A stretch of DNA of 64,000 bases from assembly GCF_025947065.1 (NCBI RefSeq), contig NZ_CP109994.1, forward strand, positions 558,001-622,000, given 5' to 3'. This DNA is from Flavobacterium sp. N1736. Its GTDB lineage: Bacteria; Bacteroidota; Bacteroidia; Flavobacteriales; Flavobacteriaceae. The notes beneath the pieces were generated by a model. The model did not search any database and was not told the origin of the DNA. It was given only the letters and a program-made list of their open reading frames with translations. Of the stretch, positions 18,003-26,654 are shown one piece after another. A program made the position numbers and the translations under genes. Each line of letters begins with the position of its first letter. The stretch's first letter is position 1.

Positions 18003-18194
18003 ATGAGTGTCATTTATCTATTAATTTCAGTAAGTATTTTTGTCGCAATCTGTTTCTTCATTGCTTTTATTGTTGCTGTAAAATCAGGACAATATGATGA
18101 TGATTATACGCCCTCTGTCAGAATGCTTTTTGATGACGAAACCAAAGTTATTTCAAAAAACAATATTTCACCAACCGAAGAAAAACAAGTATAA
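18003..18194 (+). CDS. ccoS: cbb3-type cytochrome oxidase assembly protein CcoS
   Basis: A 63-residue single-span membrane protein: MSVIYLLISVSIFVAICFFI is the membrane helix, followed by the acidic SGQYDDDYTPSVRMLFDDE region that marks the family (the F/W-x-x-x-SGQ-x-DD pattern). CcoS is needed to put heme b and CuB into CcoN. It opens the oxidase operon; the ccoNO start follows after 2 bases. Confidence 0.93.
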   Translation: MSVIYLLISVSIFVAICFFIAFIVAVKSGQYDDDYTPSVRMLFDDETKVISKNNISPTEEKQV

Positions 18195-18196
18195 TT

Positions 18197-20386
18197 ATGG
18201 AAATGGAACAGTTTTATTACGACAACAAAATTGTAAAAAAATTCATTTACGCCACAATCCTTTTTGGAGTTGTAGGTATGTTAGTAGGCTTAACCTTAGC
18301 GGTTATGTACCTTTTTCCCAATATAACAGATGGGATTTCCTGGCTTAGTTACGGACGTTTAAGACCTTTGCATACCAATGCAGTTATTTTTGCATTTGTT
18401 GGAAATGCTTTCTTCGCGGGTATGTATTACTCGTTGCAGCGATTGCTGAAAGCCAGAATGTTTAGTGATTTTTTAAGTAATCTGCATTTTTGGGGCTGGC
18501 AGTTAATTATTGTTGCCGCAGCTATTACATTACCCCTGGGTTATACTTCATCAAAAGAATATGCCGAGTTAGAATGGCCAATTGATATTGCTATAGCGTT
18601 AATTTGGGTCGTGATGGGAATTAACATGATTGGTACTATGTTGCGTCGTAGAGAACGTCATTTATATGTTGCGATTTGGTTTTACCTTGCAACATTTGTA
18701 ACGGTTGCCGTATTGCATATTTTTAATAATATTGAACTTCCGGTTTCGGCTTTAAAAAGCTACTCTGTTTATGCCGGTGTTCAGGATGCACTTGTACAAT
18801 GGTGGTATGGTCATAATGCCGTTGCATTTTTCTTAACGACACCATTTTTAGGGTTGATGTATTATTTTGTTCCAAAAGTAGCCAATCGACCAATTTATTC
18901 TTATCGTTTATCAATTATACATTTTTGGTCTTTAATCTTTATTTATATCTGGGCAGGACCACATCATTTATTGTATTCAGCTTTACCAAACTGGGCGCAA
19001 AATTTAGGAGTCGCATTCTCTATTATGTTAATTGCACCTTCGTGGGGAGGAATGATTAACGGACTTTTAACTTTAAGAGGCGCTTGGGATAAAGTTCGTG
19101 AAGAACCGGTTTTAAAATTCTTTGTGGTCGCCATTACCGGTTACGGAATGGCAACTTTTGAAGGTCCGATGCTTTCATTAAAAAATGTAAATGCTATTGC
19201 ACATTATACAGACTGGATTATTGCACACGTACACGTGGGAGCTTTAGCCTGGAACGGGTTTATGTCTTTTGGTATCATTTACTGGTTGATTCCAAGAATG
19301 ACAAAAAGTAAACTATTCTCTAATAAACTTGCTAATTTTCATTTTTGGATTGGTACGTTAGGAATCATTTTGTATACTTTACCAATGTATGTGGCCGGTT
19401 TTCTTCAGGCTTCAATGTGGAAACAATTTAATCCGGACGGTACTTTAACGTATGGTAATTTTCTTGAAACCGTTACGCAAATCATGCCAATGTATTGGAT
19501 GAGAGCTATTGGCGGTACTTTGTATTTAGTTGGTATGTTTACATTGGTTTACAATATTATCATGACCGTTAAAGCAGGTGAAACAATAGAAGACGAATTG
19601 GCTCAGGCGCCTGCATTGCAAAGAATAAGCAGCAGCAGAATAAATGGAGAAAAATTCCATTCATGGTTAGAACGAAAACCAATTCAGCTGACCATTTTAG
19701 CAACGATTGCAATTTTAATTGGAGGAGTGATACAAATTGTACCAACAATTATGGTAAAATCAAATATTCCAACTATTTCCAGTGTAAAACCATATTCACC
19801 TTTAGAACTTGAAGGGCGTGATTTATATATAAGAGAAGGCTGTGTAGGCTGCCATTCACAATCAGTGCGTCCGTTTAGAAGTGAAGTTGAACGATACGGG
19901 CCACAATCAAAAGCAGGAGAATTTGTATACGATCATCCATTTCTTTGGGGATCAAAACGAACAGGTCCTGACTTATTGAGAGTTGGCGGTAAATACAATG
20001 ATAACTGGCATTTTAATCACTTTTGGAATCCGCAAAGTATTTCGGCAGGTTCAATTATGCCAGGTTATAAATGGTTATTTGATAATAAACCGATGGATAT
20101 TTCTTTAACCCAAAAGAAAATGCAGGCAATGGTTACATTGGGAGTTCCGTATTCAGAATCCGAAGTTTCAAATGCAGTGCAAACATTAAGAACCCAGGCA
20201 TTATCAATAGAGAAAAGCCTTGAAAACGATCCTGACTTTGTAAAAAGCTATGAAGAAAGCAAGAAAAAAGCTGCTGCAAGAGGCGAAAAATTTGTTCCAA
20301 TGAACGAAAGAGAAATAGTTGCCCTTATTGCATACATACAAAGACTCGGAACTGATATTAAAGTAAAAGATACTTCAAAATTATAA
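18197..20386 (+). CDS. ccoN: cbb3-type cytochrome c oxidase, fused subunits I and II (CcoN-CcoO)
   Basis: A 729-residue fusion. Residues ~1-500 are CcoN: 12-14 membrane helices, a low-spin heme His in LHTNAVIFAF, CuB and Tyr ligands in WWYGHNAVAFF and WAGPHHLLYSALP, and DWIIAHVHVGALAWNG for the hemes. Residues ~525-729 are CcoO: one membrane anchor, a c-heme site CVGCH at 549-553, and the Met ligand in SIMPGYKW. The complex reduces O2 to water with high affinity at the inner membrane. In Proteobacteria the two subunits are separate genes; this fusion is known in Bacteroidota. Near-contiguous with ccoS and ccoQ. Confidence 0.96.
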   Translation: MEMEQFYYDNKIVKKFIYATILFGVVGMLVGLTLAVMYLFPNITDGISWLSYGRLRPLHTNAVIFAFVGNAFFAGMYYSLQRLLKARMFSDFLSNLHFWGWQLIIVAAAITLPLGYTSSKEYAELEWPIDIAIALIWVVMGINMIGTMLRRRERHLYVAIWFYLATFVTVAVLHIFNNIELPVSALKSYSVYAGVQDALVQWWYGHNAVAFFLTTPFLGLMYYFVPKVANRPIYSYRLSIIHFWSLIFIYIWAGPHHLLYSALPNWAQNLGVAFSIMLIAPSWGGMINGLLTLRGAWDKVREEPVLKFFVVAITGYGMATFEGPMLSLKNVNAIAHYTDWIIAHVHVGALAWNGFMSFGIIYWLIPRMTKSKLFSNKLANFHFWIGTLGIILYTLPMYVAGFLQASMWKQFNPDGTLTYGNFLETVTQIMPMYWMRAIGGTLYLVGMFTLVYNIIMTVKAGETIEDELAQAPALQRISSSRINGEKFHSWLERKPIQLTILATIAILIGGVIQIVPTIMVKSNIPTISSVKPYSPLELEGRDLYIREGCVGCHSQSVRPFRSEVERYGPQSKAGEFVYDHPFLWGSKRTGPDLLRVGGKYNDNWHFNHFWNPQSISAGSIMPGYKWLFDNKPMDISLTQKKMQAMVTLGVPYSESEVSNAVQTLRTQALSIEKSLENDPDFVKSYEESKKKAAARGEKFVPMNEREIVALIAYIQRLGTDIKVKDTSKL

Positions 20387-20390
20387 GATT

Positions 20391-20585
20391 ATGTTCGAAC
20401 AAATAAAACACAATATGGAGAATATTTCGGGTATAGCCATTTACCCGATTCTTTCTCTGCTTATATTCTTTGTCTTTTTTGTATTCTTAGGCTTTTGGGT
20501 CTTTACTTATAAAAAAGAAAAAATTAAAGAAATGAGCCAAATACCCTTAAATGAGGAAAGTATTATAATTTCAAAAAATATTTAA
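20391..20585 (+). CDS. ccoQ: cbb3-type cytochrome oxidase subunit CcoQ
   Basis: A 64-residue single-span protein: a helix at about residues 16-40 (AIYPILSLLIFFVFFVFLGF) followed by a charged YKKEKIKEMSQIPL tail. Small size, topology and position between ccoNO and ccoP identify it as CcoQ (FixQ), which stabilises the cbb3 complex. Only 4 bases separate it from ccoNO, and 1 base from ccoP. Confidence 0.88.
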   Translation: MFEQIKHNMENISGIAIYPILSLLIFFVFFVFLGFWVFTYKKEKIKEMSQIPLNEESIIISKNI

Positions 20586-20586
20586 A

Positions 20587-21522
20587 ATGAAAAAATTTTT
20601 CCCAGTATATGTAAGAGTACCGGTGATTTTCTTCATCGTTTTTGGATTAATGGAATATTTTATAGATTCTGGAGACAGAGCTGCTTTTATAAGGTATCCA
20701 ATGGTTTCCGTTTTTTTATTGGTATTTCTATTCATTCTTATTGCAATTGAAATTACATTAAGTGCTGTTAATCGCGTTATGTATCAATTGATGTCTCCGG
20801 AAGAAAAAGCTGTGGCAGATTATGAAGATAACCTGAGCATTAAAGAAAGTACCTGGTATAAAGATTTAATGCATAAACTTACCAAAACGCAGCCTATTGA
20901 AAAAGAAGGCGATTTGTTGATGGATCATGATTATGACGGAATTAAAGAGCTTGATAATAATTTACCGCCTTGGTGGGTGTATTTGTTTTACATCTGTGTC
21001 ATTTTTGGAGTAATTTATTTTGCCCGCTATGAAATGTTTGGTGGTGATGATCAGGAAATGGAGCTAAAAAAAGAAATGGCTCAGGCAAAAATCGATGTTG
21101 ATGAATACCTCAAAACAGCACCGGATTTAATGGATGAAAAAACAGTTGTTTTGCTTACGGATGCTCCAAATTTAGATGCAGGTAAAGAAATTTTTATGAC
21201 AAATTGTGCAGCTTGTCACCGCGCTGACGCCGGAGGACAAATTGGACCAAATTTAACAGATAATCATTGGATACTAGGTGGCGGAATTAAAAACCTGTTT
21301 CACACAATTACAAATGGTGGTCGGGACGGTAAAGGAATGATCTCATGGAAAGGAACTTTAAAACCTAAAGAAATTCAAAAAGTAGCAAGTTATATCTTGT
21401 CTTTACAGGGAAGTAATCCAAAAGATCCAAAAGAATCAGAAGGGGAAATCTGGGTTGATGAAAATGCGAAAAGTGATGTAGCGACAAGTAAATCAGCTGA
21501 TAGTACCGAAGTTAAAAAATAA
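20587..21522 (+). CDS. ccoP: cbb3-type cytochrome c oxidase subunit III (CcoP), one heme c site
   Basis: A 311-residue c-type cytochrome. The N-terminal ~90 residues have two hydrophobic helices. Then comes the CcoP N-domain sequence DHDYDGIKELDNNLPPWWVYLFY with the third helix. A cytochrome c domain carries CAACH at residues 207-211 and a Met in GMISWKGTL as the likely sixth ligand. Proteobacterial CcoP has two c hemes, but only one CxxCH is present here. It passes electrons from cytochrome c to CcoO/CcoN. The tail is rich in Asp, Glu, Lys and Ser. Confidence 0.94.
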   Translation: MKKFFPVYVRVPVIFFIVFGLMEYFIDSGDRAAFIRYPMVSVFLLVFLFILIAIEITLSAVNRVMYQLMSPEEKAVADYEDNLSIKESTWYKDLMHKLTKTQPIEKEGDLLMDHDYDGIKELDNNLPPWWVYLFYICVIFGVIYFARYEMFGGDDQEMELKKEMAQAKIDVDEYLKTAPDLMDEKTVVLLTDAPNLDAGKEIFMTNCAACHRADAGGQIGPNLTDNHWILGGGIKNLFHTITNGGRDGKGMISWKGTLKPKEIQKVASYILSLQGSNPKDPKESEGEIWVDENAKSDVATSKSADSTEVKK

Positions 21523-21531
21523 TAAATAATC

Positions 21532-22701
21532 ATGTCAAATTTACCAGACGAAGCTTTTAGAGATACCATTGGAACTATTGATGAAGGTGGTAAAAGGAAA
21601 TATATTTTTCCAAAAAAACCGTCTGGTAAGTTCTATGATTATAGAAAATGGGTTAGTTACATTTTATTAGTCATATTAATTGCCAATCCATTTATAAAAG
21701 TAAACGGAAACCAATTTATGATGTTCAATGTATTAGAACGTCGTTTTAATATTTTTGGATTTCCATTTTGGCCACAGGATTTTTACCTTTTTGTAATTTC
21801 AATGCTTGTTGGAATTGTTTTTATTATATTATTTACAGTTGTTTTTGGAAGAATATTTTGCGGATGGATTTGTCCACAGACTATTTTCTTAGAAATGGTT
21901 TTTAGAAGAATAGAATATTGGATTGATGGTGATCGTGGCGCACAATTGCGTTTATCAAAACAAGAATGGAATTCTGAAAAAATTAGAAAGAGAACGACTA
22001 AATGGATAATTTTCTTCCTCATTTCTTTTGGTATAGCAAATGTCTTTTTAGCTTATTTGGTTGGGAGTGACACTCTTTTTTTAATGATTGAGCAAGGACC
22101 AATTCAGCAGGCAAGCAATTTTATTGCCCTGCTTATTTTTACAAGTGTTTTTTACTTTGTTTTTGTTTGGTTTCGCGAACAGGTTTGTATAATTGCTTGT
22201 CCTTATGGCCGCTTGCAAGGCGTTCTTTTAGATAATAAATCGATAAACGTTGCTTACGATTTTGTACGTGGTGAAAAAGAAGAAGGTCGCGCTAAGTTTA
22301 ATAAAAAAGAAGACAGAAACACTACAGGAAAAGGAGATTGTATTGATTGTCATCAATGTGTGCACGTTTGTCCAATGGGAATCGATATTAGAAATGGTAC
22401 ACAATTAGAATGCACAAATTGCACCGCTTGTATTGATGAATGCGATTCGATAATGGATTCTGTTGGTTTACCAAAAGGCCTTATTCGTTATGCTTCAGAA
22501 GATGAAATTGCAAAAAAAGAGCCTTTTAAGTTTACTGCAAGAATGAAAGGTTACACAGCAGTTTTACTGATTTTAATGAGTGTTTTTGTTGGAATGCTTT
22601 TTTTAAGAGCAGATGTTCAGGCGATTATTTTACGTTTGCCGGACAGCTTTTTCAGCATAAAGGAGATAAAATCAGCAATGTATATACTTATAAGATTGTA
22701 A
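21532..22701 (+). CDS. ccoG: CcoG cytochrome oxidase accessory ferredoxin, C-terminus lost by frameshift
   Basis: CcoG (FixG/RdxA) is a membrane 4Fe-4S protein implicated in copper reduction during cbb3 assembly. The intact part holds membrane helices, the CGWICPQT motif, CIIACPYGRLQ, and two ferredoxin motifs (CIDCHQCVHVCPMGID and CTNCTACIDECD). After residue ~369 (ILRLP) the frame changes. The conserved ending continues in another frame from 22644, and this frame ends early at 22701 in an unrelated tail. A one-base loss at 22642-22643 (CCGGACAG where CCGGNACAG is expected) explains it. The catalytic part is complete; the C-terminal Ig-like domain is missing. Confidence 0.85.
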   Translation: MSNLPDEAFRDTIGTIDEGGKRKYIFPKKPSGKFYDYRKWVSYILLVILIANPFIKVNGNQFMMFNVLERRFNIFGFPFWPQDFYLFVISMLVGIVFIILFTVVFGRIFCGWICPQTIFLEMVFRRIEYWIDGDRGAQLRLSKQEWNSEKIRKRTTKWIIFFLISFGIANVFLAYLVGSDTLFLMIEQGPIQQASNFIALLIFTSVFYFVFVWFREQVCIIACPYGRLQGVLLDNKSINVAYDFVRGEKEEGRAKFNKKEDRNTTGKGDCIDCHQCVHVCPMGIDIRNGTQLECTNCTACIDECDSIMDSVGLPKGLIRYASEDEIAKKEPFKFTARMKGYTAVLLILMSVFVGMLFLRADVQAIILRLPDSFFSIKEIKSAMYILIRL

Positions 22702-22949
22702 ATAAAACCATGAAAGATTATAATGACATTCATTTTGAATTAATTGATCAAAAGGGTGCAATTAAAAACGTTGGAAAAGAGCATTTTAAAATTATAAAAG
22801 AAGGAATTTCGCAAGGAACCCTTTTTATAGAAATAGATGAGGCAATTTTAGAAAGTGATAAAACAAAAGTTAAAATAGGAATTTATAATGGCAAAGATTT
22901 GCTTGAAACAACCACAACAAACTTTTTAGGGCCGCGTAGTTTTAATTAA
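22644..22949 (+). pseudogene. ccoG: Detached C-terminal domain of ccoG (other frame)
   Basis: Read in the frame of the CAG at 22644, the DNA translates as QLFQHKGDKISNVYTYKIVN, then KTMKDYNDIHFELIDQ and on to LLETTTTNFLGPRSFN with no stop until 22949. This is the linker and the Ig-like C-terminal domain of CcoG, still in good condition. An ATG at 22710 could start a 79-residue free domain, but nothing resembling a ribosome-binding site precedes it. Either a recent natural frameshift or a sequencing error. Confidence 0.75.
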
Positions 22950-22961
22950 AAAAATAATACC

Positions 22962-23411
22962 ATGAAAATCAATTGGGGAACGGGAATAGTAATTGCTTTT
23001 GGGTTATTTATGACCTTTATTTTATACTTCGTTTTTGAAGTACAATCAAATAGTAAATACGATAATGATTTGGTCGTAGAAGAATATTATAAACACGATT
23101 CGCATTTTCAGGAAGAAATGTCCCGTATTCAAAATGCACATGATTTACAGCAAAAACCAACAATTGAATATATAGCGGAAGGCGTAAAAATAGTTTTTCC
23201 TGTAAAATTTGAAACTGATAAATTAAAAGGAAACATTTTGCTGTACAGGCCATCAAACAAGAAATTTGATTTTAACACGCCAATTACTTTGACAAATTCT
23301 ACATTATTGATTCCAAAAAGCAAATTAATAAAAGGACGCTGGGATGTTACTATGGAATGGCAATATGATGGTAAAAAGTACTTATCAAAAGAAGTTATTT
23401 TTGTAAATTAA
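22962..23411 (+). CDS. ccoH: FixH/CcoH family protein
   Basis: A 149-residue membrane-anchored protein. The N-terminal helix (WGTGIVIAFGLFMTFILYFVF) is followed by YYKHDSHFQEEMSRIQNA, the recognisable YY..D..FQ..I pattern of FixH. A periplasmic beta-rich domain ends with GRWDVTMEWQYDGKKYLSKE. FixH/CcoH is required for cbb3 oxidase assembly together with CcoG and CcoI. It follows ccoG after 12 bases. Confidence 0.92.
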   Translation: MKINWGTGIVIAFGLFMTFILYFVFEVQSNSKYDNDLVVEEYYKHDSHFQEEMSRIQNAHDLQQKPTIEYIAEGVKIVFPVKFETDKLKGNILLYRPSNKKFDFNTPITLTNSTLLIPKSKLIKGRWDVTMEWQYDGKKYLSKEVIFVN

Positions 23412-23422
23412 TAAAGCAAAAA

Positions 23423-24124
23423 ATGCTGTATTCTGCTTTTATATTTGGGTTAATTAGTAGTTTTCACTGTATAGGAATGTGCGGACCCATTGCTATGATG
23501 TTGCCGGTAGATCGTCAAAATGAAGTAAAGAAAGCAATTCAGATTTTTACCTATCACATTGGGCGTTTAATTGCATACGCAGTAATTGGTCTAATTTTCG
23601 GATTATTGGGCAGAGGCTTTTTTCTGGCCGGATTGCAGCAAAATATGTCTATAGTTATTGGTTTGTTTATGATAATTGTAGTTTTGATTCCTGAAAAAGT
23701 ATTTTCAAAATATAATTTTTCAAAACCGGTTTATAAAGTTATATCAAAAATCAAATCCGGTCTGGGAAGTCATTTTAAAAACAAAAGTTATAAGTCACTT
23801 TTTATAATAGGTTTATTAAACGGCTTTTTACCTTGCGGAATGGTTTATGTAGCCTTATTTGGAGCAATTGCGATGCAAAGTGCCAGTTTAGGGATTCTCT
23901 ATATGATCTTATTCGGATTGGGAACTATACCTTTAATGACAGCCGTTGTGTATTTAAATTCATTACTGAATTTGTCTTTTAGAAATAAAATTCAAAGAGC
24001 AATTCCTTATGTTGCTGTAATTATTGGCGTTTTATTTATTTTACGGGGTTTGGGTCTCGGAATCCCATATTTATCTCCATCAAATATGAGTTTGTTTGTT
24101 CAGGAAGTTCCAAATTGTCATTAA
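23423..24124 (+). CDS. Sulfite exporter TauE/SafE family (cytochrome biogenesis-type) membrane protein
   Basis: A 233-residue polytopic protein with about six helices. MLYSAFIFGLISSFHCIGMCGPIAMML has the conserved H-C-x-x-M-C-G-P motif of the SafE/DsbD-like transmembrane family, and NGFLPCGMVYVALFGAI is the second half with PCGMVY. In cbb3 clusters such proteins are thought to help copper or heme handling or redox maturation of the oxidase. It ends the cco cluster and overlaps convergent hemN by 4 bases. Exact substrate unknown. Confidence 0.88.
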   Translation: MLYSAFIFGLISSFHCIGMCGPIAMMLPVDRQNEVKKAIQIFTYHIGRLIAYAVIGLIFGLLGRGFFLAGLQQNMSIVIGLFMIIVVLIPEKVFSKYNFSKPVYKVISKIKSGLGSHFKNKSYKSLFIIGLLNGFLPCGMVYVALFGAIAMQSASLGILYMILFGLGTIPLMTAVVYLNSLLNLSFRNKIQRAIPYVAVIIGVLFILRGLGLGIPYLSPSNMSLFVQEVPNCH

Positions 24125-25485
24125 ACCGTCATTGAAAACAAACTGGTTTCCGGAGATTTTCTTTTTAAATGTAAATCAAAAGCCATACAAATATTACGTA
24201 CAAAAGGTTTTCCTGCTTCGGTAATTGTAATTTTATTTTCTTCAATAACGATTAAATTATCTTTTTCAATTTCTTTTAAATCCGCTTTCACATTTTCAAG
24301 CTCTTTAAAATAAAGAACTTCATTAGTCCAGGAAGTTTCAAATTCACATGTTAGATTCAAAATATGTTTTCGGATGATTAAATCCTCACTATCCAGAATA
24401 TGACCTTTTACAATTGGCAATTTATCCCATTCCAGTAATTGATAATAGTCTTCTAGGTTTTTGGTGTTTTGAGCAAAACTATACCAGCTGTCACTAATAG
24501 ATGAAACCCCTAAACCAATCATAAGCTGCGTTTTTGAGGCACTATAACCCATAAAATTTCTATGAAGTTTTTTGTTTTGAGACGCTTTATATAAACTGTC
24601 TGATTGTAACGCAAAGTGATCCATTCCAATCTCTTTATAAGCGTTTTTAAACAACATCTCCTTTCCGGTTTCATACAAATTTCTTTTTTCGGAATCTTTT
24701 GGAAGATTTTCTTCATTGAAACCACGCTGACCATTTCCTTTTATCCAAGGCACATGGGCATAACTATAAAATGCTAAACGATCCGGTCTTAAAGAATTTG
24801 TTTTTTCTATCGTATCTACAACATCATCAATGGTTTGAAATGGCAGTCCGAATATAATATCGTGACCAATAGATGTATATCCAATTTCTTTTGCCCAAAA
24901 AGTTACTTTGGCTACATTATGAAAGGGCTGAATGCGATGAATTGCTTTTTGCACTTTTTCGGCATAATCCTGAACACCAAAACTTACCCGACGAAAGCCT
25001 AAATCATATAATTTTTTAAGTTGATCATAAGTGGTATTATTTGGATGTCCTTCAAAACTAAATTCATAGTTTTCTGCTTTATTGGCATAACAAAAAAGGC
25101 CATTTATGAGATGCTCTAAATTGTTTGTCGAAAAAAATGTTGGAGTGCCTCCGCCTAAATGTATTTCTTTTATAAAAGGTTTTTCGGGAAGTAATTTGCA
25201 ATATAAGCGCCATTCCTTGAGTAAAGCTTTAATATACGTTTCTTCTACAGAATGGTTTTTTGTAATGCGTTTGTTGCATCCGCAAAAAGTGCACATACTT
25301 TCGCAAAAAGGCAAGTGAATGTAAAGACTGATTCCGTTTTGGGAATTGCTTTCTGAAAATGCTTTTTGAAAAGATTCAATCCATTTTTCAGAACTAAAAT
25401 TCTGTTCATTCCAATACGGAACAGTTGGATAACTTGTATATCTCGGTCCCGGAACATTGTATTTTTGAATTAGTGAAATTTTCAT
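24121..25485 (-). CDS. hemN: Oxygen-independent coproporphyrinogen III oxidase (radical SAM)
   Basis: HemN decarboxylates coproporphyrinogen III to protoporphyrinogen IX without O2 in heme synthesis, in the cytoplasm. The radical-SAM cluster is Cys61-x3-Cys65-x2-Cys68 (CESMCTFCGC). The N-terminal VPGPRYTSYPTVPYWNE, HLGGGTPTFF and VSFGVQD also match HemN. The ATG at 25485 (MKISLIQKYN) gives the family length of about 454. The frame opens at 25518, but that would read through the -7 box at 25507-25514. An FNR-type palindrome lies in the promoter, so expression at low oxygen, together with the cbb3 operon, is likely. Confidence 0.96.
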   Translation of the reverse strand: MKISLIQKYNVPGPRYTSYPTVPYWNEQNFSSEKWIESFQKAFSESNSQNGISLYIHLPFCESMCTFCGCNKRITKNHSVEETYIKALLKEWRLYCKLLPEKPFIKEIHLGGGTPTFFSTNNLEHLINGLFCYANKAENYEFSFEGHPNNTTYDQLKKLYDLGFRRVSFGVQDYAEKVQKAIHRIQPFHNVAKVTFWAKEIGYTSIGHDIIFGLPFQTIDDVVDTIEKTNSLRPDRLAFYSYAHVPWIKGNGQRGFNEENLPKDSEKRNLYETGKEMLFKNAYKEIGMDHFALQSDSLYKASQNKKLHRNFMGYSASKTQLMIGLGVSSISDSWYSFAQNTKNLEDYYQLLEWDKLPIVKGHILDSEDLIIRKHILNLTCEFETSWTNEVLYFKELENVKADLKEIEKDNLIVIEENKITITEAGKPFVRNICMAFDLHLKRKSPETSLFSMTV

Positions 25486-25506
25486 AAAAGCGCATTTTGG
25501 ATCTAT

Positions 25507-25514
25507 CAAAATTA
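25507..25514 (-). promoter_or_regulatory. -7 element of hemN
   Basis: TAATTTTG on the minus strand, identical to the box at ccoS, 21 bases before the hemN ATG. Confidence 0.6.
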
Positions 25515-25536
25515 GCACGACAGATCAAAATATAAA

Positions 25537-25550
25537 ATGATAAATATCAT
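25537..25550. promoter_or_regulatory. Crp/Fnr-type operator in front of hemN
   Basis: ATGATAAATATCAT, identical to the core in front of ccoI. Its centre is 29.5 bases upstream of the start of the -7 box at 25514-25507, the same geometry as at ccoI and ccoS. Confidence 0.75.
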
Positions 25551-25563
25551 ATTAGCCCATAAA

Positions 25564-25590
25564 AAAAGAGGCCCAAAATGAACCTCTTTT
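25564..25590 (-). terminator. Hairpin terminator behind the 25612-26082 gene
   Basis: AAAAGAGG (25564-25571) and CCTCTTTT (25583-25590) form the stem; on the minus strand it is followed by a T-run. Confidence 0.7.
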
Positions 25591-25611
25591 AACTGAATTA
25601 AATAACTAACA

Positions 25612-26082
25612 CTAAATAGAATCCTGAATGATTTTAAGCCATTTTTTTGCAAACATATGATCTTGGTAAGCACTGATTTGCTTAATTCTGTCATCGTCAA
25701 AATCATAGAATGGGATTGTAATTTTTTTTGAGTTTTCTCTTTCCTGAAATTCAAAATCAATTTTTAAAATTGTATCTGAATTTGCGTCAGTTGTTGAAAC
25801 TAATTTACAGGATGAAACTGTTTTTAAATCGACAAATGATGATTCCTGTTGATTAGGATTAAAATTCATCAAAATAAATTTTCTATTTTTTTGATCTATC
25901 GTAAGCGTTTTATTGCTTTGGGATTCTGTTAAATCAAAATCCTGAGGATTTGCCGAATTGAATTTCTTTTGAATATTTAAAATTTTTGTTTTGTTTGCAG
26001 CGCTTGTTCGTGCAGAGAAATATATAGGCACGGCTACTATGATCGCAATCACAATACCAATTATAGTTACACTTGTATCCAT
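25612..26082 (-). CDS. Hypothetical membrane-anchored protein
   Basis: A 156-residue protein I do not recognise. MDTSVTIIGIVIAIIVAVPIYF is one N-terminal membrane helix. The rest is soluble, with alternating beta-type segments (KTLTIDQKNRKFILMNFN, VSSCKLVS, TILKIDFEF) and a C-terminal helix (RIKQISAYQDHMFAKKWLKII). It lies on the minus strand upstream of hemN but behind its own terminator, so it is probably a separate unit. Coding confidence comes from a start close to the helix and a clean hairpin at the end. Confidence 0.78.
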   Translation of the reverse strand: MDTSVTIIGIVIAIIVAVPIYFSARTSAANKTKILNIQKKFNSANPQDFDLTESQSNKTLTIDQKNRKFILMNFNPNQQESSFVDLKTVSSCKLVSTTDANSDTILKIDFEFQERENSKKITIPFYDFDDDRIKQISAYQDHMFAKKWLKIIQDSI

Positions 26083-26193
26083 TTTTGTTTTATTAAATTA
26101 AATTATATGAAATAGTAAACAGTTTTCTAATCGAAAAACGGTTTAATTAATCTGAGAAGAATAAATCTTCGCGTTAAAATTTCATGAATTTAA

Positions 26194-26541
26194 CTACCAA
26201 AAATAATGGAAGGGATAGAGTAATAGGGATATTTTGCGGCTCTGATTTAATAATTGATTTGCAAAATTTGATTTTGATTTAACAACCTGATGTGCAGGAA
26301 TTGTTATCAATAAAGAGTCAAACCATTTAACTAAAATAGGCTGAATGGTTTTAATATTTGCTGTAAACTGATAACTCGCTTGTGGCTGTATAAAATCAGA
26401 TGCGTCAACATAATCATTTGAAAAATTCGTATCCGATTTTTCACTTTCAATTTTTTGTACAGTAACTTGATTTGCCTGAACAGCAAAAAAAGCCATGATC
26501 AAAAGTGATACAAAAATAACGGTTTTACGAATCCAATCCAT
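26194..26541 (-). CDS. Hypothetical exported protein
   Basis: A 115-residue protein with a signal-peptide-like N-terminus (basic MDWIRK, then VIFVSLLIMAFFAVQANQ, possible cleavage after the Ala). The rest has no motif I know. It is rich in Ser, Asn and Lys and ends with a hydrophobic LLLYPFHYFW. It lies 111 bases from the gene before it on the minus strand. No family assigned. Confidence 0.6.
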   Translation of the reverse strand: MDWIRKTVIFVSLLIMAFFAVQANQVTVQKIESEKSDTNFSNDYVDASDFIQPQASYQFTANIKTIQPILVKWFDSLLITIPAHQVVKSKSNFANQLLNQSRKISLLLYPFHYFW

Positions 26542-26615
26542 GTTGGCGAAATTAGTTCATAAAATACAATAAATGAAATTTTAAAAAGCTAATTAATGTT
26601 AAAAAAGGACATAAT

Positions 26616-26649
26616 TTTATCCTCAACAAGTATTATAGTCGAGGATAAA
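26616..26649 (-). terminator. Hairpin behind the DoxX gene
   Basis: TTTATCCTC (26616-26624) pairs with GAGGATAAA (26641-26649) just after the DoxX stop codon. The T-run is weak. Confidence 0.5.
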
Positions 26650-26654
26650 TAGTT

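Noticed and set aside
22710..22949. 79-residue ORF as an independent gene
   Set aside because: It is the C-terminal domain of CcoG in another frame; no ribosome-binding site, and the frame is open upstream to the shift point.
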